The notes under the pieces: generated by a model
What the model was told of the DNA's origin: nothing
The model's database searches: none
The model's input: the letters and a program-made list of their open reading frames with translations, nothing else
Shown here: positions 7,385 to 15,866 of the stretch, piece by piece
How positions within the stretch are numbered: position 1 is the stretch's first letter
Layout of the letters: each line of letters starts with the position of its first letter
Made by a program: the position numbers and the translations under genes
Source: QIAW01 sp035487295
GTDB taxonomy: Bacteria > Acidobacteriota > Terriglobia > Terriglobales > Acidobacteriaceae
Length of the DNA: 64,000 bases
Reading direction: 5' to 3'
NCBI GenBank assembly: GCA_035487295.1
Contig: DATHMH010000041.1
Span: 124,001 to 188,000 of the forward strand

Positions 7385-7819
7385 ATGCGGTTACCACTGC
7401 CCTATGCAACACTTATCATAGCGGGGCTTATCTTTGCTTGTTCGGCCTACGCTCAAGACGCTTATTGCCCGAAGTCCATCTCCGTAACACAGACTGCCGA
7501 TAAGGTGCCTGACGGCTGGACCGCCAGCCAGGATAAGTCGCCTATTCAACTGTCTGCCATCACGTTCTACGATGGGCCTCCCGAGCAGGAGGCCAGTCTG
7601 GCCTACGATAGCTGGACCAAACGCAATGGATTGGCCTACGCTGTTTGGCGGTTTACGCCCAATTCTGGTCAGGGCACGTGGTTAAGCTGCCACTACTCTG
7701 GCACGAACATGGTGTTCAGCAAGAAGCTTCCAGCAAGCACCTCGGAGTGCACTGTGACCTATGACCCAAAGGTTACAGTAGCCGGCAATCCAGAGATACA
7801 GAAGATCGCCTGTCACTAA
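7385..7819 (+). CDS. Secreted STY0301-family protein
   Basis: A 144-residue protein with a signal peptide (residues 1-23: basic start, hydrophobic run, cleavage near SAYAQ-D). The mature part matches the pattern of the STY0301 family: CPKSISVTQ, then VPDGWTA, LSAITFYDGPPEQEASLAYD, WLSCHYSGTN and an end around CTVTYDPK and IQKIACH. Four conserved cysteines (CPK, LSC, SEC, IAC) probably form two disulfides in the periplasm. The function of the family is not established. An AAGGAGG site at 7375-7381 leaves only 3 nt to the ATG, a short spacing; no better start exists without removing the signal peptide. A short GTACTCAG-type word repeat lies upstream at 7283-7303. Confidence 0.75.
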   Translation: MRLPLPYATLIIAGLIFACSAYAQDAYCPKSISVTQTADKVPDGWTASQDKSPIQLSAITFYDGPPEQEASLAYDSWTKRNGLAYAVWRFTPNSGQGTWLSCHYSGTNMVFSKKLPASTSECTVTYDPKVTVAGNPEIQKIACH

Positions 7820-8159
7820 TTCCAGCCCGGCCAGGCCCTCGCCAGTTGTCATTTGATATCAAAAGGTTTTCAACGTCAGCGTTTGCTGGCATCATTAGGT
7901 ATCCAGGAGCCAAAGCGCCTCCTTGGCAACTGAGTTCTGGGCCGGAATGGATCCGCACGCTGGGTCCAAGCATTCCCTGCTCTAGGCTTGGAGTGTCCCT
8001 CAAGAGAAATCATTACTCGAGTAATGGGGGGGGGTGCTAGTCCAAATTGAAGGGCTGGAAACCGAAAGAATCGCTGCAATTGGCAGAAACCTTCACTGCT
8101 CATCTACGTCTTAATCTAATACGGAACCGAAACCTCTTGTTTTCCGTATTTCTTCTTAT
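7820..8159. other. Intergenic region before the permease pair
   Basis: 340 bp without a supported gene. It contains the 16-bp palindrome described separately (8011-8026) followed by a run of nine G residues. The last 40 bp before the permease start are T-rich and hold no clear Shine-Dalgarno sequence. Confidence 0.6.
8011..8034. promoter_or_regulatory. 16-bp perfect palindrome plus G9 run
   Basis: CATTACTCGAGTAATG at 8011-8026 is fully self-complementary and is followed without a gap by G residues up to 8034. It sits 134 bp upstream of the first permease gene, a plausible place for a dimeric repressor or activator site. No regulator gene lies adjacent. Confidence 0.4.
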
Positions 8160-9407
8160 ATGCGCATACTGGGCGATATCTTCATGCAAACCCTGCGCAC
8201 TCTCTGGGCGCACAAGCTACGCTCGTTTCTCACCATGTTCGGCATAGCCTGGGGCGTGGGCTCGCTGCTGCTGCTGGTGGGCGTGGGCGAAGGCTTCCGC
8301 TCCGGACAAAGACGCGAGCTGAACAATATCGGCGAGAACATCATGTTTATCTTCGGCGGCAGGGTGCCGGCTGTGCCGGGCAGTTCGATATCCGCCCGCC
8401 CATACGAGTTGACCTATGACGACTACCTGGCTATCCGTGACAACGCCAAGGCGGTGCTTCACATATCGCCTATCCTCTCCCGCGGAGATATCAGCGCAGT
8501 CAGCGACTACACCAGCACCAACGGCGAGGTCTTTGGGGTGGTGCCCGAGTACAACCAGATCCGCACCATCAACATGGGCCCGGGGCGCTGGCTCAATGAA
8601 GAAGATAACGCCCAGCACCGCCGCGTGGTTGTGATGGGCAGCGAGATGGGCAGGAACCTGTTCCCCGGGCGTCCCGTCGTGGGCAACACCATTACGCTGA
8701 ACAATGTGAGTTTTGAAGTGGTTGGCGTGCTGGTTAAAATCGGCAAGGAAGGGAACAGCGGCACAAACCTGCGCTTCTTCGTGCCGGTCAATACCATGCG
8801 CGACCTGTTCCGGGTCAAGGGTGACAACAAATACGATGCAATCTCATTCATCAACTACCAGCCGCTGACGACGGATGGGCACGAGCTGGCCAAGCAGCAG
8901 GTGCACGAGATCATCGCCCAGCGCCACAATTTCGACTGGCACAATAAAGATGCCTTTAACGAGTGGGACACCATCGAAAACATGAAAACCGTGGGAAAGA
9001 TCTTCGACGTTATGGATTGGTTCCTGGGTGGCGTGGGACTGGTGACGCTGGGGCTGGGGGCCATCGGCATCATCAATATCATGCTGGTTTCGGTGACCGA
9101 ACGAACCAAAGAAATCGGCCTGCGCAAGGCCCTGGGCGCAACCAATAAGAACGTGCTCACGCAGTTCTTCCTGGAAGGCGCGTTTCTCACCTTGCTGAGC
9201 GGAGGTGGGGGATTGGCCGTCGCAGCCGGTGTAATGGCGCTGCTTTCCACCCTCCCGCAACCGGAAGGATTTGATACGCCGCAACTGGTGCCCACTTCAG
9301 CGGCGCTGGCCATTATTTCGTTGGCCCTGTGTGGTATCGTGGCCGGGCTTTATCCCGCGCGCAAGGCCGCTATGATGACCCCGGTCGAGGCCTTGCGAAG
9401 CGAATAA
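8160..9407 (+). CDS. MacB/FtsX-type ABC transporter permease
   Basis: A 415-residue permease of the MacB type. One membrane helix follows the N-terminal TLWAHKLRSFLTMFGIAWGV segment. A large periplasmic MacB-core domain spans about residues 50-280, and three C-terminal membrane helices include the FtsX signature GAIGIINIMLVSVTERTKEI and the closing YPARKAAMMTPVEALRSE. Such proteins drive periplasmic conformational changes for export of macrolides, peptides or lipoproteins, powered by a separate ATPase. A second permease follows 126 bp downstream, but no ATP-binding or adaptor gene is adjacent. ATG 8160 is used; ATG 8184 is an alternative, and neither has a clear Shine-Dalgarno sequence. Confidence 0.9.
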   Translation: MRILGDIFMQTLRTLWAHKLRSFLTMFGIAWGVGSLLLLVGVGEGFRSGQRRELNNIGENIMFIFGGRVPAVPGSSISARPYELTYDDYLAIRDNAKAVLHISPILSRGDISAVSDYTSTNGEVFGVVPEYNQIRTINMGPGRWLNEEDNAQHRRVVVMGSEMGRNLFPGRPVVGNTITLNNVSFEVVGVLVKIGKEGNSGTNLRFFVPVNTMRDLFRVKGDNKYDAISFINYQPLTTDGHELAKQQVHEIIAQRHNFDWHNKDAFNEWDTIENMKTVGKIFDVMDWFLGGVGLVTLGLGAIGIINIMLVSVTERTKEIGLRKALGATNKNVLTQFFLEGAFLTLLSGGGGLAVAAGVMALLSTLPQPEGFDTPQLVPTSAALAIISLALCGIVAGLYPARKAAMMTPVEALRSE

Positions 9408-9428
9408 AGGGAAGGCTGAAGTAACAAA

Positions 9429-9530
9429 GTTGGAAGTAAGAGGTAAGAGGTAAGAGCTAAAACAACCAAACACAGCTAGAAGCTAGGGCTGGCAGCTAAC
9501 TCGAAACTAGAAACTTGAAACTGGAAACTA
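9429..9530. repeat. Mixed word repeats between permease genes
   Basis: The gap is filled by GGAAGTAAGAGGTAAGAGG words, then AGCTAGAAGCTAGGGCTGGCAG words and AACTAGAAACTTGAAACTGG words. These are three of the word types found in other gaps of this window. There is no coding potential. Confidence 0.55.
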
Positions 9531-9533
9531 ATT

Positions 9534-10778
9534 ATGATCAACGCCTTACTCGACCAAGCCTACAGCTCGTTGAAGCATAACCGCCGCCGCTCGGCGCTCA
9601 CCATGTTAGGGATGGCGTGGGGAATCGCTACGGTTGTGCTGTTACTCTCGTACGGCGCCGGATTCGAGCGCTCTATCATGTATTTTTTCTCCAGCTTCGG
9701 CTCCAACATGATCGGTATTTTTCCCGGACGCACCTCATTGCAAGCCGGTGGAACCAAAGCTGGAGCACAGATCCGCTTCAAAATGGAAGATGTTGACGCC
9801 CTCAGCAGCGAGGTCCCGCTGATCAAGCGCATCTCGCCCTTCGTGAATATAGACAACGCTACTGCACAATATGACACGCGCAGCGCGACCGTCTCTGCCA
9901 CTGGCATCTATCCCGGTTATCAGGATATCCGCAATATGGCCGTCTTCGATGGCAGACTGCTCGATGATCAGGACGAACAGCAGCATACGCTTACAGCTGT
10001 CATCGGCTCGGAGTTGAAAGACAAGCTCTTTTCCGGCAAACCGGCCATCGGGGAAAGCGTACGCGTGAACGGATTGTCATTCAACATTGTAGGAGTGCTG
10101 CAGCACAAAGTGACCGACGGGGACAGTAATGACAATAACCGCGTCTTCATTCCCTTCAGCACCATGGGTCAACTGAAAGACACGCGATATATCGACGGAA
10201 TCTTTATGCAGTATGAGGGTCCCAATAACGAAAAGGTAGAAAAAGCCGTTCGCCAGAGCATGGCGGCCCATCATAATTTCGACGCGAAAGACAAACGCGC
10301 CATCTTCGTCTGGAACCTGATGCAGGACATTCAGGAATTCCGCATCGTGACCACCGGCATCAAGATACTGCTGGCATTTATCGGGACGCTCACCCTGGGC
10401 ATTGGCGGCATTGGGCTGATGAACATCATGCTGGTAGCGGTAACACAACGCACCCGCGAGATTGGGGTTGAAAAAGCCCTGGGGGCGCGCAAACGCCATA
10501 TCCTGTTTCAATTCCTGGCCGAAGCCCTGGCCATTACCGCCGCTGGCGGCATTGCCGGCGTGTTATTGGCTTACATTGTTTCCTGGGGGGTAGGGTCGCT
10601 GACGCTGTTCAGCGCTTTTGTCAAAGATGCCGGCGAAGGAGATATTCACCTGCGCATTGATCCCACCATTCTGCTGACGGCTACGCTGATTCTGGCTTTC
10701 GTAGGGCTGGTGAGCGGCATGCTTCCCGCGATCAAAGCCGCGCGCATGGATCCGATTGAGGCATTACGCTACGAATAA
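9534..10778 (+). CDS. MacB/FtsX-type ABC transporter permease (second of pair)
   Basis: A 414-residue paralogue of the preceding permease with the same plan: N-terminal SLKHNRRRSALTMLGMAWGI with the first membrane helix, a periplasmic domain to about residue 275, then three C-terminal helices with GIGGIGLMNIMLVAVTQRTREI and the terminal PAIKAARMDPIEALRYE. The two may form a heterodimeric permease, as their tandem order and equal length suggest. The energising ATPase must come from elsewhere; the nearest candidate in the window is in the separate MacAB-type operon near 25 kb. The start ATG 9534 follows the word-repeat gap and has no clear ribosome site. A bidirectional hairpin ends the unit at about 10850. 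Confidence 0.9.
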   Translation: MINALLDQAYSSLKHNRRRSALTMLGMAWGIATVVLLLSYGAGFERSIMYFFSSFGSNMIGIFPGRTSLQAGGTKAGAQIRFKMEDVDALSSEVPLIKRISPFVNIDNATAQYDTRSATVSATGIYPGYQDIRNMAVFDGRLLDDQDEQQHTLTAVIGSELKDKLFSGKPAIGESVRVNGLSFNIVGVLQHKVTDGDSNDNNRVFIPFSTMGQLKDTRYIDGIFMQYEGPNNEKVEKAVRQSMAAHHNFDAKDKRAIFVWNLMQDIQEFRIVTTGIKILLAFIGTLTLGIGGIGLMNIMLVAVTQRTREIGVEKALGARKRHILFQFLAEALAITAAGGIAGVLLAYIVSWGVGSLTLFSAFVKDAGEGDIHLRIDPTILLTATLILAFVGLVSGMLPAIKAARMDPIEALRYE

Positions 10779-10790
10779 AAAAGCAAAACC

Positions 10791-10908
10791 TTACCGCGGA
10801 TTTCACAGATTGCGCGGATTAAAATAAAAAAGGGCGCTTATATGCGCCCTTATGGCTTGGCTTGGGAATGGTTCCAAAAAATCTGCGTTGATCCGCGTAA
10901 ATCCGCGG
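10791..10908. repeat. CGCGGATT word hairpin
   Basis: The left arm 10791-10820 and right arm 10877-10908 are imperfect inverted repeats made of CCGCGGATTT and GCGCGGATT words. A compact terminator hairpin (10830-10851) is nested in the loop. The element fills the convergent gap between a permease gene and the aldolase gene. Confidence 0.6.
10830..10851 (-). terminator. Rho-independent terminator of aldolase gene
   Basis: An 8-bp GC-rich stem AAGGGCGC / GCGCCCTT with a 6-nt loop. On the minus strand it is followed by TTTTTATTTT (10829 downward), a clear intrinsic terminator for the aldolase transcript. It may act on the converging permease transcript too. Confidence 0.75.
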
Positions 10909-10919
10909 CGAAAAATTCT

Positions 10920-11933
10920 TTACGCGCCGACCAGCTCCGCCTCGGAGCGCACGCCGTACATCTCATACCACGGCGTAGCGGCCTTCAGGCGCTGGTTGAC
11001 GTTTTGAATGTTTTTTACGCCTTCGGTGTTCATCCAATCTTCAAAGGCTTTGCGGCCCTGCTTGGCGTAAACCGGGATGCCGTCTTTCCAGGTGGCGCGT
11101 CCGCAGAGCACTCCGGCGAACTTCACGCCTGATTCAGCGGCCAACTCCAGGGATTCGGTGAACTCGGCGTTGCTGACACCGGCGGAAAGATAGATGAATG
11201 GTTTGTTCGTGGCTTCGGCGGTGCGGCCGAAAAGGTCTTTGGCTTCCTGCCTGCTGTAGGCCTTCTGGCCGCCGAAGGTTTTTGTACCTTCCACAAATTT
11301 CATGTTGATGGGGATTTCAACTTTCAGGACGTCTACGTTATACCGGTCGCTCGTGAACTCGACCATGCTCTTGGTCACGATTTCGGGTTTCTTCTTGGCG
11401 AATTCGAGACCTTTTTCATCCACGCCCTCTTCATATCCCACCAGTTCGAGGAAGAAGGGGATATCGTTCGAGCGGCACTCGTCGCCGATGCGCTCCACCC
11501 AGGCATGTTTGATGTCGTTGATTTTGGGGCCGTCGGTGGGCGTGTAGTAGAGCAGAATCTTCACCGCGTCTGCGCCGGCTTCTTTCAGCCGTTTGGCCGA
11601 CCAGTTGTCGAGCAGGTCGGGCAGGCGGCCAGGCTCGGTTTTGTCGTAGCCCGTCTTCTCATAGGCGAGCAGCAGACCGGAGTTCTTGGCGCGTGCCTTG
11701 GCAGCCGGTAGGCCCCACTCGGGATCGAGTAGGATGGCGCTGGCATACTGCGTGAGCACCTGGCTCACGACGATCTTGAATTCTTCCATATTGGCGTCGG
11801 TAATTTCTCCGCCCTTTTCTTTGGCCAGGGACTTCTGCAGCGAGCCGCGCTGGTCCATGGCCGCGGCGGCGATGACGCCGCGCTTATCGGCGAGATTCTT
11901 TAATCCGGCGAGTTTTCCCGGGGTGAGCTTCAT
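10920..11933 (-). CDS. Tagatose-1,6-bisphosphate aldolase (LacD-like, class I)
   Basis: A 337-residue class I aldolase of the LacD family. Visible landmarks are VIAAAAMDQRGSL at the N terminus, ILLDPEWGLPA, the phosphate-loop region VKILLYYTP, and the Schiff-base lysine region DVLKVEIPIN near residue 200. It should cleave tagatose-1,6-bisphosphate (and often fructose-1,6-bisphosphate) to dihydroxyacetone phosphate and glyceraldehyde-3-phosphate. No tagatose kinase or galactose genes are nearby, so a glycolytic or gluconeogenic role is possible. ATG 11933 is chosen because GGAGGA lies at 11937-11942 just upstream; the longer frame to 11963 lacks support. A strong intrinsic terminator follows. 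Confidence 0.88.
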   Translation of the reverse strand: MKLTPGKLAGLKNLADKRGVIAAAAMDQRGSLQKSLAKEKGGEITDANMEEFKIVVSQVLTQYASAILLDPEWGLPAAKARAKNSGLLLAYEKTGYDKTEPGRLPDLLDNWSAKRLKEAGADAVKILLYYTPTDGPKINDIKHAWVERIGDECRSNDIPFFLELVGYEEGVDEKGLEFAKKKPEIVTKSMVEFTSDRYNVDVLKVEIPINMKFVEGTKTFGGQKAYSRQEAKDLFGRTAEATNKPFIYLSAGVSNAEFTESLELAAESGVKFAGVLCGRATWKDGIPVYAKQGRKAFEDWMNTEGVKNIQNVNQRLKAATPWYEMYGVRSEAELVGA

Positions 11934-12008
11934 AGTTCCTCCCATTGCGTAACGATGAAACATTTATTGTAACGCACAGCGGTTGCCGGCGTCAGCTTGC
12001 CAGATGAG

Positions 12009-12746
12009 TCATTGACGTAATAACAAACTTCCCAGCACTGCCTGCTGCTTGGCGATGAGCGCTTCGATTCCTTTGCGCGCCATGTCCATCATTTTCTTGA
12101 GTTGGGCGTCGTCGAAAGGATGCTGCTCGGCTGTGCCCTGGATTTCCACGATCTTTTTGCCGCCGGTCATCACCAGGTTCATATCCACTTCAGCGCGCGA
12201 GTCTTCGTCATAGGCGAGGTCGAGCAGCACTTCGCCATCCACAATGCCCACGCTGGTGGCTGCCACATAATCTCGGATTGGAGCGGAGGTCAGTGTGCCT
12301 GCTTCCACCATCTTTTGCATAGCCAGCCCCAGGGCCACGAAAGCGCCCGTGATGCTGGCAGTGCGAGTGCCGCCGTCGGCCTGGATAACGTCACAATCGA
12401 TAAAGATGCTGCGCTCGCCCAGGCGCGCGAGATCGGTTACGGCGCGCAGGGAGCGGCCGATGAGACGCTGGATCTCATGCGTCCTTCCGCCGATGCGGCC
12501 TTTGGCAGATTCGCGCGGCGTACGCGTGAGCGTGGAACGAGGGATCATGGCGTACTCGCTGGTGATCCAGCCCTTGCCGGTGTTGCGCAGGAACGAGGGC
12601 ACGCTTTCTTCGACGGAGGCGGTGCAGATCACGCGCGTGTTACCCACCTCAATGAGCGCCGAGCCCTCGGCGGGAATGATGTAGTTAGGAGTAATTTTGA
12701 CCGGACGCATCTGCTCCGGCGTGCGATTGTCAGATCGGTAGATCAT
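12009..12746 (-). CDS. rph: Ribonuclease PH
   Basis: A 245-residue phosphorolytic 3'-5' exoribonuclease that trims tRNA 3' ends, close to the usual 238. It begins in the family fashion (SDNRTPEQMRPVKI) and shows SVEESVPSFLR, the arginine-rich RTHEIQRLIGRSLRAV loop, DCDVIQADGGTRTASITGA and the acidic site DLAYDEDSRAEVDMN. The ATG at 12746 gives the conserved N terminus; the longer frame reads into the AGCT-word hairpin upstream. In Bacillus subtilis racE, gerM and rph are neighbours; the same set (murI, GerMN, rph) is clustered here on the minus strand, supporting these assignments. Confidence 0.96.
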   Translation of the reverse strand: MIYRSDNRTPEQMRPVKITPNYIIPAEGSALIEVGNTRVICTASVEESVPSFLRNTGKGWITSEYAMIPRSTLTRTPRESAKGRIGGRTHEIQRLIGRSLRAVTDLARLGERSIFIDCDVIQADGGTRTASITGAFVALGLAMQKMVEAGTLTSAPIRDYVAATSVGIVDGEVLLDLAYDEDSRAEVDMNLVMTGGKKIVEIQGTAEQHPFDDAQLKKMMDMARKGIEALIAKQQAVLGSLLLRQ

Positions 12747-12755
12747 ATTGAAAGG

Positions 12756-12870
12756 CAGCTCCAAGCTCTCAGCTCCAAGCTGCAAGCAAAAAGCAACCTG
12801 AGATCATCTCACAGAGATAATGAATATGAAAACTCTTGCCTGGAGCTTAGAGCTGAGAGCTTGGAACTAG
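12756..12870. repeat. AGCT-word hairpin between murI and rph
   Basis: The left arm 12756-12787 (AGCTCCAAGCTCTCAGCTCC words) pairs imperfectly with the right arm 12836-12870 (AGCTTAGAGCTGAGAGCTTG words) across a loop of about 48 nt. The right arm includes the murI stop codon at 12867. Confidence 0.65.
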
Positions 12871-13685
12871 ACCTTGAGCCGCACCAATTCTACTTCCTCA
12901 ATGTGCTGGCCCAGGAAGCGCTCGCCCAGGCGCTGGAATTTTTCTACCGAGTCGGTGGCGGAAAAAGACAATTTGGGCAAAGAATTCCGCGAAGAAGAAT
13001 GAGGATGATGGTTTTTGGATTTCTTGAAGTGCTTGATGACGGCTTGAGCGGTGGCTTCTGCCGAGTCTACGATTTCGATCCCGGGCGGAGTCAGCCTCCG
13101 CAGTAGAGGACTCAGCAGAGGGTAGTGGGTGCAGCCCAGCAGCAGGACGTCAGTTTCGGAATCGTATTCGAAAAGCTCGTTCAAATAAATTTCCGCCACC
13201 TGCCGGGTTACGCCATGCTCAGTCCATCCTTCTTCCACCAGGGGGACGAAGAGCGGGCACGCCTTCTCGCGCGCCATGATGCCGCGTTTTTTCAGCGCGC
13301 GTTGATAGGCATGGCTGGCCACGGTGGCTTCGGTGGCAATCACAGCCACTTTGCGGCTGCGGCTGACCTCTGCAGCGTGAGCTGCGCCAGGTTCAACCAC
13401 TCCGATAACGGGAATGCTGAGCGCATCTTTGATCTGATCCAGCGCCAGTGCAGTGGCGGTATTGCAGGCTACTACCAGCAGGTCTGCGCCACGGCTTTGC
13501 AGGAAGCGGGCGCTGGACCTGGCATACTTAGCCACCGTCTCCACCGATTTGGAGCCATAGGGCAGACGGGCAGTATCCCCAAAGTAGTGATAATGCGCGT
13601 GCGGAAAGAGGCGGATCAGTTCCTTGAGCACGGTGAGCCCGCCCATGCCGGAGTCAAAAACGCCGATGTTAGCAGTCTTAGTCAT
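12867..13685 (-). CDS. murI: Glutamate racemase
   Basis: A 272-residue cofactor-independent glutamate racemase that supplies D-glutamate for peptidoglycan. The active-site pattern is complete: IGVFDSGMGGLTV with D11 and S12, YFGDTARLPYG, the first catalytic cysteine in VACNTATA (C74) and the second in LLGCTHYPLL (C185). A His/Ser-rich insertion (KKSKNHHPHSSSRNS) just before the C-terminal helix FQRLGERFLG is not typical. The start ATG 13685 is the first in frame. It sits upstream of rph and downstream of the GerMN and amidase genes in a minus-strand cell-wall cluster; repeat elements fill both flanking gaps. Confidence 0.96.
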   Translation of the reverse strand: MTKTANIGVFDSGMGGLTVLKELIRLFPHAHYHYFGDTARLPYGSKSVETVAKYARSSARFLQSRGADLLVVACNTATALALDQIKDALSIPVIGVVEPGAAHAAEVSRSRKVAVIATEATVASHAYQRALKKRGIMAREKACPLFVPLVEEGWTEHGVTRQVAEIYLNELFEYDSETDVLLLGCTHYPLLSPLLRRLTPPGIEIVDSAEATAQAVIKHFKKSKNHHPHSSSRNSLPKLSFSATDSVEKFQRLGERFLGQHIEEVELVRLKV

Positions 13686-13693
13686 GTCTAATG

Positions 13694-13769
13694 TTTAACC
13701 ACAGAGCACGAAAACCCAGCTTTCCCTTTGTGCCCTTGTGTCAAAACCTTCGTGTCCTTTGTGGTAAAA
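13694..13769. repeat. CTTTGTGG-word hairpin upstream of murI
   Basis: TTTAACCACAGAGCACGAAAA (13694-13714) is imperfectly complementary to the CCTTCGTGTCCTTTGTGG stretch at 13747-13764, with further CCCTTTGTGCCCTTGTG words in the loop. It belongs to the same family as the elements at 6051, 23369, 47785, 56983 and 58462. Confidence 0.65.
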
Positions 13770-13773
13770 CCAT

Positions 13774-14364
13774 TTACTGCAGTGCCTGCACCAACTGATT
13801 CACAACGCCGGCGTCATAGACCGTTATCAAGTCGGCGTGTCCTGCTAGAGTCTCACGCTCTTTGCCGTCTACAAGAATCTTTACCTGCTTAATCTCGGGC
13901 ATGTTGGCGGAGAGGGTTGCGATCATGGAGTCCAGAGTCAGGGTTTCTTCCCACACGCCGGAGCGATGGCCATCGGCAAAGGCATTGTTCAAGTCAACCA
14001 CAGCCATGTTCTGGTTCACCATGTAGACGTCATTGATATCGGATCCTGGGCCAATAGGGTGAGGCGAAGTCCCTTGCAGGTATTGGCTCAACAATGTCCG
14101 CAAAATGGTGCGTGCCCGCGCAGGAGTTTCACTGGGAAGCGCGGCCACGGCGGTGCGCTTACGCAGCACTCCCAGGTCATCATAGGCGACGTAGAGTGTT
14201 ATGGGTTCGGCACTGGCGCTCACGGGCGGAGCCAGCAGGGCAGAGTCGCTGCTACTCGGGGTACTGGTTTCCACGCCATGTTTGAGGCTCAGCATGTACA
14301 GGCCCATGATAAAAATGCCGGTCAGCAGCAGCGCGAAGGAAATCAAAACATGGCGAGGGATCAT
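13774..14364 (-). CDS. GerMN-domain protein, membrane anchored
   Basis: A 196-residue protein with one N-terminal membrane helix (residues 7-27), a Ser/Pro-rich linker to about residue 52, and a GerMN domain from about 53 to 180. Domain landmarks are ITLYVAYDD, a helix rich in Arg/Leu (TILRTLLSQYLQG), INDVYMVNQNMAVVDLNNAF, LTLDSMIATLS and VKILVDGKERETLAGHAD. GerMN domains are found in spore germination protein GerM and in many cell-envelope proteins of non-sporulating bacteria. The ATG overlaps the stop of the amidase gene (ATGA at 14361-14364), so the two are coupled, which argues for a role in peptidoglycan handling. Confidence 0.88.
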   Translation of the reverse strand: MIPRHVLISFALLLTGIFIMGLYMLSLKHGVETSTPSSSDSALLAPPVSASAEPITLYVAYDDLGVLRKRTAVAALPSETPARARTILRTLLSQYLQGTSPHPIGPGSDINDVYMVNQNMAVVDLNNAFADGHRSGVWEETLTLDSMIATLSANMPEIKQVKILVDGKERETLAGHADLITVYDAGVVNQLVQALQ

Positions 14365-15866
14365 CGGGCTGACTCCAGGCTGGCGCGGGAATAAACGATC
14401 GCGGCAGCCAGCGCATTGGCAATCATCTGCTGATAGTTGTTGCTGGCCAGACTGTCGACATTGCCGTTTTGGGGCGCAACTTCAATCGCAATCGCGGCTC
14501 CGGCAATATTGTTGAGCGGACGCACCGGCGCAGGCATCATGGCAACCGGAATCCGGGAGGAGTTCTTGCTTATCTGGTCGAGAACGGAAGTGGCCAACAC
14601 CCGGCTGGAGCGGACATATCCTGACTGCGCGGTCTCCCACGGCAGAAATGTGCCGGGAGCGAGAGCGGTCTCAGGCAACATGGAGGTATAAACCCGCACT
14701 CCCTGCCCCAGCGTGCCGGCGTGGATGGCGACGTAGACCGCCGCTCGCGAGCTATTGGTCACCACCGCGCGCTGGTCGAGTGAGATGGTGGAATCGGAGT
14801 CGCGGATCATAAATGTCACCAGGCCGCGGTCGTTCAGTTCGGCGCGCAGGCGGCGGGCGATCGCGAGAGTCACGTCCTTTTCCGCGAGGCTGTCGCTGAG
14901 AGCCGCCCCGCGTTCAGAGCCGCCGTGGCTGGGGTCAATCACGATCAGGTAACGCGTATGCGGTACGCTGCTGGCTTCCCCCAGTGTGGCCGATCCGGAG
15001 CTTGTTATCGCCGGCGGCCCCGGATTGTTCTCCAGAGACGCAGTGCCGCCGGGAGCGGAAGGAGTTCCGGGCTGTGGTTGTGCTTCAGTGGGCGGGGTGG
15101 CGGTGGCAAGCTTAGGAGCGGCAGAGAGAACGATCGTCCTGCCGTTGTCGTTGAAGCTGGCCAGCAGAGGCTCGGAGGCCTCGATTACCATCTCGCCTCC
15201 ATTTTCATTTTCGGAATAATGCAGCGAGCTGACCAGCGGATCGTCGTACTTCAAATTTTGCGCCGGCATCACCAGCGGGTCGCGGCTGAAGGTAAGTTTC
15301 AGCTTGCCGCTCTCAGTACTGACGCGCGGGTTCACAGGAGCGGTAAAAGAAATCGCCAGGCTGCTGGGCGAACCTTTTTTCAGTTCCGCGGTAAAGCGAG
15401 TGCCACCCCCGTTCAGGAACAGGCGGCGCGAAACCTCGTGGTATTCGGCGTGGCTGCCCGTAAGGGCCGGCAGCAGCTCTGTAAGCGATGATACGGGCAC
15501 CCATCCACGGCCATTCTCAAGCTGAAATTTGCCACCGAGCTGAACCGTCAGCGTGCCTACTTTGGCGGCAGCTTGCCCTGATTGAAAATGTGCTTCTACG
15601 CGGCCGTAATGGAGTTTGAAATTTTCTTCCTCCACAGTGGCAGAGCTGTGCCCTATGGAATCAAGGACGTTCTGAAGGTCAACATATTCCTTGCCTTCAC
15701 GCTGCTGAACAGCGACGGAAAAGTGATCCTGTGGAGTGACGACGGTGAGTTGTTTTTCGTCGGCTGAGAGCGCGAGCAGGAAACATAAAGAGACGGCAAG
15801 CGCAATTCCCGCAATTTTGAGAATGCGGAATGGCCGCTGCAAAAACACCTCTTTATTCCAGAGCAT
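14361..15866 (-). CDS. N-acetylmuramoyl-L-alanine amidase (Amidase_3) with AMIN-like region
   Basis: A 501-residue secreted cell-wall hydrolase. A signal or anchor helix (residues 14-34) is followed by a stalk-like domain to about 160 (LQNVLDSIG, LGGKFQLENGRGWVPVSSL), an AMIN-like beta region to about 265 and a Pro/Gly-rich linker. The Amidase_3 catalytic domain starts near residue 300. Zinc ligands are visible in DPSHGG, the glutamate of SLAEKDVTLA, and AIHAG; the catalytic glutamate is probably in AIAIEVAPQ. Most relatives have DPGHGG, so the Ser is unusual. ATG 15866 is preferred; a GTG at 15881 is possible. The gene overlaps the DUF1015 gene upstream by 14 nt and GerMN downstream by 4 nt. 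Confidence 0.9.
   Translation of the reverse strand: MLWNKEVFLQRPFRILKIAGIALAVSLCFLLALSADEKQLTVVTPQDHFSVAVQQREGKEYVDLQNVLDSIGHSSATVEEENFKLHYGRVEAHFQSGQAAAKVGTLTVQLGGKFQLENGRGWVPVSSLTELLPALTGSHAEYHEVSRRLFLNGGGTRFTAELKKGSPSSLAISFTAPVNPRVSTESGKLKLTFSRDPLVMPAQNLKYDDPLVSSLHYSENENGGEMVIEASEPLLASFNDNGRTIVLSAAPKLATATPPTEAQPQPGTPSAPGGTASLENNPGPPAITSSGSATLGEASSVPHTRYLIVIDPSHGGSERGAALSDSLAEKDVTLAIARRLRAELNDRGLVTFMIRDSDSTISLDQRAVVTNSSRAAVYVAIHAGTLGQGVRVYTSMLPETALAPGTFLPWETAQSGYVRSSRVLATSVLDQISKNSSRIPVAMMPAPVRPLNNIAGAAIAIEVAPQNGNVDSLASNNYQQMIANALAAAIVYSRASLESAR

Noticed and set aside
7846..8040. Small plus-strand frame in the gap before the permeases
   Set aside because: No ribosome site, no recognisable pattern, and it reads through the palindrome and G run.
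12102..13106. Plus-strand frame of 334 codons
   Set aside because: Antisense to rph and murI, both of which show all catalytic motifs.
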